From Paenibacillus tuaregi (GTDB lineage Bacteria > Bacillota > Bacilli > Paenibacillales > Paenibacillaceae), in contig NZ_LT575476.1 in assembly GCF_900086655.1 (NCBI RefSeq), forward strand, positions 4,589,405 to 4,653,404: a stretch of 64,000 nt of DNA, written 5' to 3'. Position numbers and translations under genes: made by a program. The notes under the pieces were generated by a model. The model did no database searches. It was not told where the DNA came from and saw only the letters and a list, made by a program, of their open reading frames with translations. Positions 44,651 through 53,352 of this stretch are shown here, in pieces (the first letter of the stretch is position 1; the number at the start of each line of letters is the position of its first letter).

Positions 44651-45559
44651 TTAATAGAGAACTTTGATATCGGATTCCCTTCTAAGAAGTGCATCCCGGC
44701 CCGCTCTTAAGATCGCCTCACACAGTCCGGCATTCTCCCCTTGAAGAGAGATAATATGCGTGTGCAGCGAATTGCCCGAGATCTCCGGCACCTCAACAGG
44801 TATCAGCCTTCCTTCCTGAACTTCCTTCCTGGCACACAGCTCCGGCAGAAAGCAAATTCCGGCCCGGTTCATCACAAGCTTCTTGGCCGCCTCCAGGTTG
44901 TCCACCTGATACTCGATACGGGGCGGATGGCGCAGACTTTCAAATGAACGCTGAATCTTCACCCAGTCCAGAGAGCCGCACTCAAAAAAGATAAACGATT
45001 CCACCCCCAGCTGCTCTGCGGAAACACTTGCAAATCTTGTAAAGGGATGGCCTTCATATACAAACAGCCGGATCGGGTCATCGAGCAGCTTCACAGAATG
45101 GATGTGTGGATGCACAACATGCCTGACAAGGCCCAGATCCGTTTCCCTGCGAAGAACTCTCTGTAGAATAAGATCACTTGTCGTGGTCGTCAGCTTGATC
45201 TGCAGCCCAGGGAAATCCTCTTTAATCCGCGGCAGAACCTCCGGGATAATGTAGTTGGAAACGGAAATCGTACAATCCATCCTCAGCTCGCCAGGCAGCT
45301 CTTCCCTGTGATGGAGCTGAAGTTTAGATCTCTGATAAATACGAAGTATCTCCTGGGCGTCCATCAGAAACCGCTGCCCCTTCTCCGTGAGGTTAATCCG
45401 CTTGCCATTTCTGTCAAAAAGCAGGCAGTCCAAATCCCGCTCCAGCGACTGGATTCGGGCTGTCACTGAGGGTTGTGACAGAAACAGCGCATCGGCGGCT
45501 TTATTGAAACTCCCGAAGTGGACTACATAGACAAAAGCTTCGATATTGTCGATATTCAT
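44651..45559 (-). CDS. LysR family transcriptional regulator
   Basis: 302 residues. The N-terminal winged helix has NIEAFVYVVHFGSFNKAADALFLSQPSVT, and the rest is a two-lobed effector-binding domain starting near 90. In Bacillales, LysR proteins next to sulfur genes (CysL, YtlI) respond to O-acetylserine or sulfur supply; the setting favours such a role. The promoter of this gene also has the ATTCCGAT motif, suggesting autoregulation. The gene precedes the operon it probably controls on the same strand. Confidence 0.88.
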   Translation of the reverse strand: MNIDNIEAFVYVVHFGSFNKAADALFLSQPSVTARIQSLERDLDCLLFDRNGKRINLTEKGQRFLMDAQEILRIYQRSKLQLHHREELPGELRMDCTISVSNYIIPEVLPRIKEDFPGLQIKLTTTTSDLILQRVLRRETDLGLVRHVVHPHIHSVKLLDDPIRLFVYEGHPFTRFASVSAEQLGVESFIFFECGSLDWVKIQRSFESLRHPPRIEYQVDNLEAAKKLVMNRAGICFLPELCARKEVQEGRLIPVEVPEISGNSLHTHIISLQGENAGLCEAILRAGRDALLRRESDIKVLY

Positions 45560-45585
45560 TGGCCATTTTTCCTCCCTTGATATTT

Positions 45586-45593
45586 ATTCCGAT
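45586..45593. promoter_or_regulatory. ATTCCGAT motif upstream of the LysR gene
   Basis: ATTCCGATTTATC sits 27 bases before the LysR start codon, a position suited to autoregulation. Confidence 0.45.
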
Positions 45594-45677
45594 TTATCTC
45601 ATTAATTAACTTGGATTAATATTTGGGATGAGTATACGGCAAGGTATAGGCAGTCGTCAATTACAAATTTAACAAAA

Positions 45678-45714
45678 ATAGCCAAAAGACGTATGATTTT
45701 CGTCTTTTGGCTAT
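45678..45714 (-). terminator. Terminator of the sigma/ABC operon
   Basis: On the minus strand ATAGCCAAAAGACG pairs with CGTCTTTTGGCTAT, followed by TTTTTG. It lies about 35 bases past the last ABC gene. Confidence 0.85.
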
Positions 45715-45749
45715 GAGCCAATTTACTTATTAGCGCTAATCAAGCTTGC

Positions 45750-46616
45750 TCACCTGGCTAACCTCTGCAGCGTATAGCTCTTACGAATGAAGTAAGCATC
45801 CTCCAAGGTCGGTTCACTGCTGTGCAGTGAATCGAACAGCCGGCTTTCCCCTGTAAGCCGAATCCATATCCCCCCATCCGGCAGCAGCCGGGAATGGATC
45901 AGCCGTTCCACTGGAATACGCTCGAGCTCCGTCCGGCTCACCTCTCCTTCCCAGACCTCCCATGGCAGGCTTGTCTTCCATGTCTGAGTATTCCCCTGAT
46001 ATCTGATTTTTCCCCCATCCAGCCAAATAATATAATCCGCAATGCCCTCCCACTCGTTCAACTCATGGGCAGAGGCTGCAATTAGATTGTCTCCAGCAAG
46101 CTTGGCCAAATAGGACAGCAGCCAGCGGCGTTCATCCACATCCAGACCGTTCAAGGGTTCATCGAGGAACAGAAATCTCGGCCTGGCCAGCAGGGACTGC
46201 GCAATGGCAAGTCTTCGTTGTACGCCTTGAGACAGCTTCTTGATTCGGATATCCTGGCAATCCACCAGCCGGAAATCGCGCAGGATTTCATCTACTGCGC
46301 CCGTATGGGCCGTTCCTTTAAGCTCTGCCAGATAAAGCAGCACGGCCCGCGGAGTCATGTTCTCATGAAGTGTAATCTCAGACGGAACATAGCCAATTTG
46401 GCTTCGAATCAGCGGAAGACTCCGGGCGGGATCCCGGCCGAGATAATGAATGGCTCCACTTCTTGCCAGCTTCACAGTAGCGAGAAGCTCCATCAGAGTT
46501 GTCTTCCCTGCTCCATTCGCTCCCACTATTAACGTTATGCCTCCATACAGCTCTGTACGGCTAATTTCCAAAACGAACCGGCCCACGGTATGCTCCAGAT
46601 TGTCGATACGGATCAT
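45750..46616 (-). CDS. ABC transporter ATP-binding protein
   Basis: 288 residues from ATG at 46616, with GGAG 7 bases upstream. A single ATPase domain shows VGANGAGKTTLMELL (Walker A), LSQGVQRRLAIAQSLL (signature) and FLFLDEPLNGLDVDERR (Walker B). The C-terminal 70 residues are a variable extension. It lies 2 bases after the membrane protein gene, so it presumably energises that protein or the ABC-2 permease of the same operon. It is the last gene of the six. Confidence 0.85.
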   Translation of the reverse strand: MIRIDNLEHTVGRFVLEISRTELYGGITLIVGANGAGKTTLMELLATVKLARSGAIHYLGRDPARSLPLIRSQIGYVPSEITLHENMTPRAVLLYLAELKGTAHTGAVDEILRDFRLVDCQDIRIKKLSQGVQRRLAIAQSLLARPRFLFLDEPLNGLDVDERRWLLSYLAKLAGDNLIAASAHELNEWEGIADYIIWLDGGKIRYQGNTQTWKTSLPWEVWEGEVSRTELERIPVERLIHSRLLPDGGIWIRLTGESRLFDSLHSSEPTLEDAYFIRKSYTLQRLAR

Positions 46617-46618
46617 GG

Positions 46619-47458
46619 TCAATCTCCACTCTGCAGATGCCCAAGACGCCTGCTCTTAGCATAGGACAGGCCGATCAGCAGGAGGCCAAGCCCCATCATC
46701 ATCAGATTTGCCGGTTGAACCCACACAGGATCGGGAGTGCGTGCATTCAGCCCTTGGACATAGCCGGTCCAAAGAAGGTATACAGCGAACGAGGCTGCCA
46801 TGGCGCTCTTTTGCCCTTTGTAGAACAGGAAGAACATAGCCGTCCCTCCGGTAAGAAGTGAAATCCCCAGCCACTCCAGTAGAAATGGACCTGCCGGGAA
46901 TGTGCCATGTCCTGACAGGGCTGCTCTCCCCGCGATAATCAGCGTGCTGAGCAGCGCCCATCCTAGCACAAGCCCCGTGACGATCATCATCCGGCTGTAG
47001 ATCAGCAGCGCCGGCGGATAAGGGGTTATCGTCTCAATCGCCCGCATTCCCCGGTCACGGCTTCTGAAACTGTATAGCATGGACACGAGCAGCAGAAGCG
47101 GGGTAAACAAGGGAAATACATCCAGCTTTAAGCCGCTAAAGGCCCCGCCGAGAGGATGCTCCGGATCTACAACCAGGATCAGCATCAGGAATACAGCCGC
47201 CCCGGAAATCATCAGCCATTTCCGGTTTAACCTGAACTGGCCGATCAGCAGTCGGCGGAGGGAAGGCGGCTCTACCGCGGGGTTGAAGTCAAGCCTTGCC
47301 TGCCGGGAACGCTCTTTGAGCTGGTCGAATTCGCCCTGCAGGGAGCCGATTAACCACGCTGTCTCCGAGGCGGAGGGTGGTGGCTGAACGGCCTCAAGCA
47401 GCGGCCCACGCAGCTTATTCTCCAGTATTTCAAGCTCTTTATCGGATGGATGACTCAT
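46619..47458 (-). CDS. Membrane protein with N-terminal cytoplasmic domain; candidate anti-sigma/permease
   Basis: 279 residues from ATG at 47458 (GTGAGG 9 bases upstream). An N-terminal soluble part of about 75 residues (SDKELEILENKLRGPLLEAV, then GEFDQLKERSRQARLDF) is followed by six membrane helices. The start overlaps the end of the ECF sigma gene by 20 bases, the usual place of an anti-sigma gene, but the helices resemble an ABC-2 permease and no ZAS zinc motif is visible. It may combine both functions; that is inference. Confidence 0.6.
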   Translation of the reverse strand: MSHPSDKELEILENKLRGPLLEAVQPPPSASETAWLIGSLQGEFDQLKERSRQARLDFNPAVEPPSLRRLLIGQFRLNRKWLMISGAAVFLMLILVVDPEHPLGGAFSGLKLDVFPLFTPLLLLVSMLYSFRSRDRGMRAIETITPYPPALLIYSRMMIVTGLVLGWALLSTLIIAGRAALSGHGTFPAGPFLLEWLGISLLTGGTAMFFLFYKGQKSAMAASFAVYLLWTGYVQGLNARTPDPVWVQPANLMMMGLGLLLIGLSYAKSRRLGHLQSGD

Positions 47459-48077
47459 GAATGCGTGCCTCACTTTCCTTCAGTTTAGATGAATTGGACG
47501 GGATAGATGTTCTAAGCGTCTTAGGGCAGCCAGGGTCTTCCTTGGAGCGGTTCAGGACATTCTCCAGCTTTTTTAGTCCCTTGTATAAATACGATTTGAT
47601 CGTGCTAAGAGGAATCTCAAGCAGATCGGCTATCTCCTGCAGCTTCATATCCTGATAGAAACGAAGCCGGATTACCGTCTGCTGCGGATCAGGCAGCTGT
47701 TCCAGAGAAGCTGCCAACTCCCTTCCGGTCTCCTTCATCTCCGCAATCCGCTCGGCGCTTGGCGAGATGTCCTCCTGCTCGGGAAGCTCTCCTATACCCG
47801 CTTGCTCCAATTTATAAGCTGCGCTCCGCCAATAATCCCTGCACAGATTCATAGCAACCCGGTACAGCCAGGCCTTCACATAATCAAGCTGGCCGGTCTG
47901 AAGCTGGCGGATCAACCGGATGAAGGTTTCCTGCACAATATCCTGGGCCTTCTCCCGGTCACGCAGCCAATGCGTTGTATAGCTCAGCAGAGGACCGTGA
48001 TATCTGGTGACCAGCATTTCAAAGGCTTCCTGATCCCCTTCAGCCATGCGCCTGCATAATTCCTCATCCGGGATCAT
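47439..48077 (-). CDS. ECF-type RNA polymerase sigma factor
   Basis: 212 residues from ATG at 48077 (GGAGGGA 9 bases upstream; an in-frame GTG at 48086 overlaps it). Region 2 (AFEMLVTRYHGPLLSYTTHWLRDREKAQDIVQETFIRLIRQ) and region 4 (LPDPQQTVIRLRFYQDMKLQEIADLLEIPLSTIKSYLYKGL, positions about 118-160) define a short sigma-70 factor. A tail of about 40 polar residues follows region 4. It stands inside an ABC transporter operon and so probably reports on envelope stress or antimicrobial peptides through the downstream membrane protein. Confidence 0.87.
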   Translation of the reverse strand: MIPDEELCRRMAEGDQEAFEMLVTRYHGPLLSYTTHWLRDREKAQDIVQETFIRLIRQLQTGQLDYVKAWLYRVAMNLCRDYWRSAAYKLEQAGIGELPEQEDISPSAERIAEMKETGRELAASLEQLPDPQQTVIRLRFYQDMKLQEIADLLEIPLSTIKSYLYKGLKKLENVLNRSKEDPGCPKTLRTSIPSNSSKLKESEARIHESSIR

Positions 48078-48141
48078 CCGCTTCACTCCCTCCTCTCTGT
48101 CTTTAGCTAAGGTGATTTAGATTGCTCTGCTACTGAGAGTC

Positions 48142-48852
48142 CTACTCCTCTTCCCTGGATATCCACCGGTGTCTTCGCGAAGCCAGCCAGGCTGAACCAG
48201 CTAGAAGAATCAGCGAGGCTGTAACGTAAACTGTACGGTTCCAAGAAAATGAAGCCTGTTCAGGCAAATACGCCGTGTACAAGGTGTAGTCTTTTAACAA
48301 ATCTCCCGAGCTTATCGAATCCAGCATCCAATAACCGAATCCCGCCGCCATTCCCCCGTACAGGGTACGGGTCACTATGATGCCTGCAAGGGTTAAAGCA
48401 GACATAAGCATATACGACGGCAGGGCTTGTATAAATAATGCTGCCGCATGGGTGCCGACAAGCGACGAGGTGTCCTTCCAAGTGTACATTAAGGTTGTAA
48501 CCGTACCATACTTCAGACAATATACCGTGGTCCATCCGACCTCTGCCAGCCCGAGAGCAACTAGGCACAGCAGCCATTTGCGCATCGTCAGCCTTGCCAG
48601 GGAGATCGGGTATGAGGCAATTACCTCCATACCATTGCCGCCAATTTCGTTGTGAAACAGGAGAACCGTTGTCATAACTGCAAATACAAACATTGCCATC
48701 TCATTATAATAGTACACTGGGCGGGGAGCATCAGGACTCCCCGTAACCATGGTGAACAGGAGAAGCAGGTACAGCAGTGTTATCATCCAAGCCAGCGGCT
48801 GCCGCACAAGCCTAAGCTCAATCTGGAGCCTGGCTATTTGCGTCTTACTCAC
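48142..48852 (-). CDS. ABC-2-type permease-like membrane protein
   Basis: 236 residues with six predicted membrane helices and a charged N-terminus (IARLQIELRLVRQPLAWMIT). GTG at 48852 overlaps the stop of the preceding large gene by 8 bases, so the two are coupled. It resembles small permease subunits of bacteriocin- or antibiotic-type ABC exporters, although no family signature is clear. It lies 65 bases upstream of the sigma factor. Confidence 0.65.
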   Translation of the reverse strand: MSKTQIARLQIELRLVRQPLAWMITLLYLLLLFTMVTGSPDAPRPVYYYNEMAMFVFAVMTTVLLFHNEIGGNGMEVIASYPISLARLTMRKWLLCLVALGLAEVGWTTVYCLKYGTVTTLMYTWKDTSSLVGTHAAALFIQALPSYMLMSALTLAGIIVTRTLYGGMAAGFGYWMLDSISSGDLLKDYTLYTAYLPEQASFSWNRTVYVTASLILLAGSAWLASRRHRWISREEE

Positions 48853-51064
48853 CTTCCATCACCCGCTTCCATTCTTTCTCCCAATCCGCATAGGAGATGG
48901 GTTTGCTGAAATCGGAATGTTTGGCTTCAATACTTAAGGGAATTTCCAGACCTTGAGTATAGAAGTGACTCAGCACTTTTTTAACTTTGGTAGACTGATC
49001 ATTATCAATTGCCTTGGCCACCTGTTTTCGCATTTTGAGGAAGCCGGGATTCCGGCTAGTCCCCTCGAGATTCACCAATGGCGAAATTTGATAAAGATTG
49101 ACCTTCTCCCGAATTTGCCGATCCGTCCATTTCTGCTGGTCACGGTAATACAAGTACCAGAACATCGACCTGATTTGAGGACGGACATCCTCGTGCTCCT
49201 CTTCGGAGAAAAATCTTCCTTTCTCGGTCCCAAACATTGCATAATTCAGCCATTTTTCTGCAACAAAACCATACTGTTGATAAGGATACATGGATCCCAG
49301 CAGATAGTCATAATTGCTCTCCGAATTAAATTCACTGCTGAATTTATACATATCATTACCGAGGATAATGAGACGGTTGTGGTTCAACTTTAAGTTGGGA
49401 AGCCAACTGGAGAAATACCGGTAGACTGTATCGGCTGAGTTCAATATGGCTTGAGCCGATTGATGCTCGTAAGGAGCTGATACCACATGAAGCGCCTTAT
49501 CCTTGTTGGACATCTCCGCCAACTCACCGCTGAACAGGCTGACACCCCGGCTTTTGCGCATCTCAAATATCTGGACCCCTCCATCCTGCTTGACTGCATT
49601 TAGCCCCGTATACAAAGGCTGGGTGAATCCTTCTGCTGTTAGCTGGAAGTTTGTGAAGGGAAGCTCCATCGGTAAGCCTATTAGCGACACCAATGATAAG
49701 CTCGAGTTTGATTCATATATTGTTTGATTTCCCGGCAGCGGGTACCAAGCCATATATTGTGGAAGGAGTACGTTAGACCCTTGAACGAACGCCTCATAGA
49801 GATTCGTGGTGCCCGGATTAAACTCCAATACCTTCCCCTTGTACACGATATTTATATGGAGTTCCTTACCTGCATGCTGCACTGGATGTATCCTGAGGGA
49901 ATCCCCCTGTCTAGTAAAAGAAACCGTCTTTCCATCAACCTTAACTCCTTCAACTGTGAATGTCCGGTTGAGGGTTAAAGATATTTCTTTGGCAGGATTC
50001 AGCACACTGCCGTTTATAGTCAGATTGGCAGCAGCAGTCAAGGAGTCATCCTTGTGACGGGTCAGCCTTATCCGGGTATCCTGAATAGGGTAGATGTCCT
50101 TGACATCTCTGTGTCCGTTCAATGAACTTGGATGAGTTTTGGAAACGTCCTCCATCCGTTCTTGATAGGTGTCGTATTGTTCAGTCCAGTACCCCCTATA
50201 AGGAACTGCTGCGGTTAAACCCGCCACGATGCAGATAACTATAGCCCAACCAGATGGGTTCCTTCGGAAGCTCGGCCTTCCTCTGTTGAGCAGAAAAATT
50301 GAAATGGCAAGCATACCAAGCGCAAGCGGGAATAACAAGGTCAATGACATCATCCATTCCCTGGTTCCAAGAGTTAAACCCCATAGATCATTTACGGCTC
50401 CGCTGTATTGAAAGAACGGATTAAGGCTGAATATCTTTAAATAGATGAGACGGGTCTCCCGGATTACAAACCGCTCTATGAAAAATGTGCCAAATATCCA
50501 GACTATAAATCCGCCCATAAACACCACCCGATTCGGAATGCAGACGGCTAACAGCATGGCTAGCGCCAAACTGATCATATGGGAGATTTCATAACCACAG
50601 ACAAAATACAGCGCACGGTCGGCAATCACTCCACCACTGACCCCATGCTTTAACGAGAATATGATGAATATGAATAGAGCGGCGGCGGTAAGCAGGGTCA
50701 TATACACTACACCTGCTATAAATTTGGCTCCTATTCTCGTTGCCATCGTCAGTGGCAAGCTCTGGCTCCACTCGTAGCCTGTCCGCATAAGATCTCTTCT
50801 TACTAACACGATCCCAAGCGTAGCGGCGATTCCAACGGTCATCATATTACCGTACGAGAAAGCTTCGTAGATCGTGAGATACGGTGGATTGGATAGTGGC
50901 CTGAAGAGATACCATGCCATGTAGATCATGAATAGAATGGGTAAGACCTTAAGCAGCAGACTGTGATTTAGCAGCTTAAACTCCAAACAAAGCTGGCTAC
51001 GCAGAAATACAAGCGTTCTTGATGCCGCTTGGCGGCTCTGTAAATCAGAGGATGACCTACTCAT
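48845..51064 (-). CDS. ABC-2 permease fused to an M1-peptidase-like domain without zinc motif
   Basis: 739 residues from ATG at 51064 (AGGAGGGT 10 bases upstream), overlapping the ABC ATPase gene by 8 bases. Residues 1-300 contain about seven membrane helices in an ABC-2 layout (FLRSQLCLEFKLLNHSLLLK, then NMMTVGIAATLGIVLVRRDL). After 330 the protein becomes extracellular and beta-rich (LTLNRTFTVEGVKVDG, VYKGKVLEF), then an alpha domain like the M1 aminopeptidase catalytic region. The HExxH motif that binds zinc is nowhere present, so the peptidase part is probably inactive and may bind peptides. Confidence 0.7.
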   Translation of the reverse strand: MSRSSSDLQSRQAASRTLVFLRSQLCLEFKLLNHSLLLKVLPILFMIYMAWYLFRPLSNPPYLTIYEAFSYGNMMTVGIAATLGIVLVRRDLMRTGYEWSQSLPLTMATRIGAKFIAGVVYMTLLTAAALFIFIIFSLKHGVSGGVIADRALYFVCGYEISHMISLALAMLLAVCIPNRVVFMGGFIVWIFGTFFIERFVIRETRLIYLKIFSLNPFFQYSGAVNDLWGLTLGTREWMMSLTLLFPLALGMLAISIFLLNRGRPSFRRNPSGWAIVICIVAGLTAAVPYRGYWTEQYDTYQERMEDVSKTHPSSLNGHRDVKDIYPIQDTRIRLTRHKDDSLTAAANLTINGSVLNPAKEISLTLNRTFTVEGVKVDGKTVSFTRQGDSLRIHPVQHAGKELHINIVYKGKVLEFNPGTTNLYEAFVQGSNVLLPQYMAWYPLPGNQTIYESNSSLSLVSLIGLPMELPFTNFQLTAEGFTQPLYTGLNAVKQDGGVQIFEMRKSRGVSLFSGELAEMSNKDKALHVVSAPYEHQSAQAILNSADTVYRYFSSWLPNLKLNHNRLIILGNDMYKFSSEFNSESNYDYLLGSMYPYQQYGFVAEKWLNYAMFGTEKGRFFSEEEHEDVRPQIRSMFWYLYYRDQQKWTDRQIREKVNLYQISPLVNLEGTSRNPGFLKMRKQVAKAIDNDQSTKVKKVLSHFYTQGLEIPLSIEAKHSDFSKPISYADWEKEWKRVMEGE

Positions 51065-51944
51065 GTTCTGGCTCACCCTCCTTGCTCTCCAACCAGAGAA
51101 GGGATAAGTACCCTTCTTCAAGGGACGGGCTTACCGTAACCGCTGATGATACCGGCTGCTTCTCCCCGATAATCCGGCACAGGACTCCTTCCTCCTCACG
51201 GTGGGTGGTCACAATGCTTGCGGGGTCCAGTCTGGCGAATTCCATCTCGCTCAAGCGGGCTTCCCATACCCGGTTCTCACCGCACCGCTGAAGATCGGCC
51301 AGATCTCCAGCCAGCTTTACCGCTCCGCGGTCAAGCACGGCGATCTGGCGGCAGTTGCTCTCAATGTCCGCCACAATGTGCGTAGACAGCAGCACAATTC
51401 TTCCCATGCTGAACCTCGTCAGCAGATTGCGGAAGCGCACCCGCTCCTGTGGATCGAGCCCTACGGTTGGTTCATCCACAATAAGAACCCGAGGGGAACC
51501 AAGCAGGGCCTGGGCGATCCCCAAACGTCTTCGCATCCCGCCCGAGTACGTTTTTACCCGCTTGGCAGCCTTGTCTTGTAAGTTGACTTCTTCAATAACC
51601 CGGTCAATCTCGGCACGACGGATCTTCGCATCAGTCAGGCCTTTCATCACACCAACATAATCCAGGAACTCAAGTCCTGTCAGCTGCGGATACACCTGGA
51701 ACTGCTGAGGCAGGTAGCCGATGATCCTGCGGAGCTCATCTGGCTGATTGAGCGGGATTCCGGCTATAACGGCTTCCCCGGATGTTGGCGGGACCAGTGT
51801 GGCTAGAATACGCATCAGTGTCGTCTTGCCTGCCCCGTTAGGGCCAAGCAGGCCGACCATTCCTTCGTTAAGATTCAAATCAATGTCCCGGAGGACCCAA
51901 GTATCCTTACGGTATCTTTTGGACAAGTTCTCAATATGAATCAT
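51057..51944 (-). CDS. ABC transporter ATP-binding protein (BcrA-like)
   Basis: 295 residues from ATG at 51944 (AGAGAGGT upstream). It begins MIHIENLSKRYRKDTWVLRD, with Walker A LGPNGAGKTTLMRIL, signature YSGGMRRRLGIAQALLG and Walker B VLIVDEPTVGLDP. The type is the BcrA/NatA ATPase of ABC-2 exporters for antibiotics, sodium or lantibiotics. It is the first gene of the six-gene operon and pairs with the fused permease whose start lies within its end. Confidence 0.88.
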   Translation of the reverse strand: MIHIENLSKRYRKDTWVLRDIDLNLNEGMVGLLGPNGAGKTTLMRILATLVPPTSGEAVIAGIPLNQPDELRRIIGYLPQQFQVYPQLTGLEFLDYVGVMKGLTDAKIRRAEIDRVIEEVNLQDKAAKRVKTYSGGMRRRLGIAQALLGSPRVLIVDEPTVGLDPQERVRFRNLLTRFSMGRIVLLSTHIVADIESNCRQIAVLDRGAVKLAGDLADLQRCGENRVWEARLSEMEFARLDPASIVTTHREEEGVLCRIIGEKQPVSSAVTVSPSLEEGYLSLLWLESKEGEPEHE

Positions 51945-51958
51945 ATAGACCTCTCTTT

Positions 51959-52020
51959 GGAACAAAATAGTTGGAGCCGCGCGGCTTGTTCCTATAACGG
52001 ACCACCCTGCCAAATAGTTG
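51959..52020. promoter_or_regulatory. Repeats before the sigma/ABC operon
   Basis: GGAACAA and TTGTTCC (51959-51992) form an inverted repeat with the palindrome AGCCGCGCGGCT between them, and AAATAGTTG is repeated at 51965 and 52012, 47 bases apart. The block lies 15-75 bases upstream of the first operon gene. It may be an operator or ECF sigma control region; no promoter was pinned down. Confidence 0.45.
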
Positions 52021-52118
52021 AGCATATCCTAATCTTGTTCTATAAATCTTGCTGGGAATTCTCTCTCATACTATGATATAATTAGGTCTTAAGTCCAAAT
52101 CCAAAAGAGGTGTCTGCT

Positions 52119-52802
52119 GTGGGATTCAAAGGAAGGATTGCCGCAGTTATAATTTCATTCGGCTTGTATACGTTAATTGTTCTTTACAATACGTGGAAGT
52201 ATGGGCGCCTCGATGCAGTGGAAATGGCAGGTTATGCAGTTACTCTCTCCGCCGCGTATTGGGGCGGGCTGCAGTTTGACCGGATCAAATCTGAATCGGA
52301 GAAAGATCCCCTTACCCGTCTGTTTAATCGGAGGTATGTGCTGGAGTCGTATCCTAAGCTTACCCTGCGTGCAAGCAGGCAGCTTGGCAAGCTGTTCGTG
52401 TTAATGATTGACTGCGATAATTTTAAAATAATAAATGATAAGCTAACCCATGAAAAGGGTGACCTCGTCCTTCAGAAAATCGCGGAGCTTCTTAAGGCTC
52501 ATACCCGCTCTACCGATATCGTCTCCCGGTGGGGCGGCGATGAATTCCTCGTGATCGGTGAATACAACGGTTCAGAAGCGCTGACCGCCATGCTGAAGAG
52601 GATAGCCCGTGAACTGGAGGGCCTCTCTCTCGAAATGGGAATCCCAATTTCCGCAACTATCGGTTCAGCTGTGTATCCGGACGATCATCACCAAATCAAT
52701 GAACTGATCAAGATTGCCGATAGGGAAATGTATTCCTACAAGCCCCGTACCAAAGAAGAAGAAGCTTTGCTTGGAGCGCGCAGTCTCAGCGAGCAAATCT
52801 AA
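52119..52802 (+). CDS. Membrane diguanylate cyclase (GGDEF)
   Basis: 227 residues from GTG at 52119 (AGAGG 8 bases upstream; GTG at 52110 is within that site). Two membrane helices at the N-terminus (IAAVIISFGLYTLIVLYNTW and AGYAVTLSAAYWGGLQF) precede a GGDEF domain with DPLTRLFNRRYV, the catalytic SRWGGDEFLVIG, and the RxxD product-inhibition site (RSTD) five residues before it. It should make c-di-GMP at the membrane and be feedback-inhibited. There is no sensory domain beyond the helices. Confidence 0.9.
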   Translation: MGFKGRIAAVIISFGLYTLIVLYNTWKYGRLDAVEMAGYAVTLSAAYWGGLQFDRIKSESEKDPLTRLFNRRYVLESYPKLTLRASRQLGKLFVLMIDCDNFKIINDKLTHEKGDLVLQKIAELLKAHTRSTDIVSRWGGDEFLVIGEYNGSEALTAMLKRIARELEGLSLEMGIPISATIGSAVYPDDHHQINELIKIADREMYSYKPRTKEEEALLGARSLSEQI

Positions 52803-52826
52803 TAGAGTTACATGATATTATAAGAA

Positions 52827-52856
52827 AAAGACGCTCCGTGTAAGAGCGTCTTCTTT
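52827..52856 (+). terminator. Terminator after the GGDEF gene
   Basis: AAGACGCTC pairs with GAGCGTCTT followed by CTTTGTT. The MITE-like element begins immediately after it. Confidence 0.7.
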
Positions 52857-52858
52857 GT

Positions 52859-53054
52859 TATATAAAATGAACTTATGAAGGTTACCCTTTAGGAGCGCTG
52901 CGATGCCGAGTGTCTTACGACCCCTGTTGTCTCCACAATGCTTGAACTAGATATCCAAGCAGGGCATTTCGGAGACAAAGGCGGGCACTCCGCTTCTTCA
53001 GAATCACTCGGGATCGAAGCTGAGAGAGGTTAATTCTAAAGTTCATTTTATATA
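52859..53054. mobile_element. MITE-like element, copy 2 (196 bp)
   Basis: The ends are the same perfect 16 bp inverted repeats as copy 1 (TATATAAAATGAACTT and its complement). The interior is about 75-80% identical to copy 1 and keeps the TGTCTCC...GGAGACA pair, with one arm of the stem changed. The element ends 3 bases from the stop codon of the next minus-strand gene. Confidence 0.8.
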
Positions 53055-53056
53055 GG

Positions 53057-53347
53057 CTATAAACATTTAACACTGTAAACGAGCTTGCCTTCTGCATCGG
53101 TGGAGGTGAACACCGCCTGACCGTCCTCTTCGGTCAGTAGGGTAGAGTCCGGAAACACCGGGACAGCAACGAACTGCCAATCACTGATGTAAAATCGGAT
53201 ATAGTTCCCTTCCTGTTCCATCTCCGTCCGGACCAGCTGATAGCTTTGGGGCGGAGCCACCGGATCGAGCCCGAGCCGGTCGCTAATTCTAACCTCAATC
53301 GGGCGTCCGTTCCATTCAAGCAGTCTGGAGGATAAATTCGGATTCAT
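53057..53347 (-). CDS. Hypothetical protein, last gene of nitrate operon
   Basis: 96 residues, soluble, beta-rich, beginning MNPNLSSRLLEWNGRPIEVR. One cysteine near the C-terminus (VKCL). It follows the next gene by 5 bases and so belongs to the same transcript, with GGGTG upstream of ATG. I recognise no family. The stop codon lies 3 bases from a MITE-like element, so the last residues may have been altered by insertion. Confidence 0.6.
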   Translation of the reverse strand: MNPNLSSRLLEWNGRPIEVRISDRLGLDPVAPPQSYQLVRTEMEQEGNYIRFYISDWQFVAVPVFPDSTLLTEEDGQAVFTSTDAEGKLVYSVKCL

Positions 53348-53352
53348 CTCAT

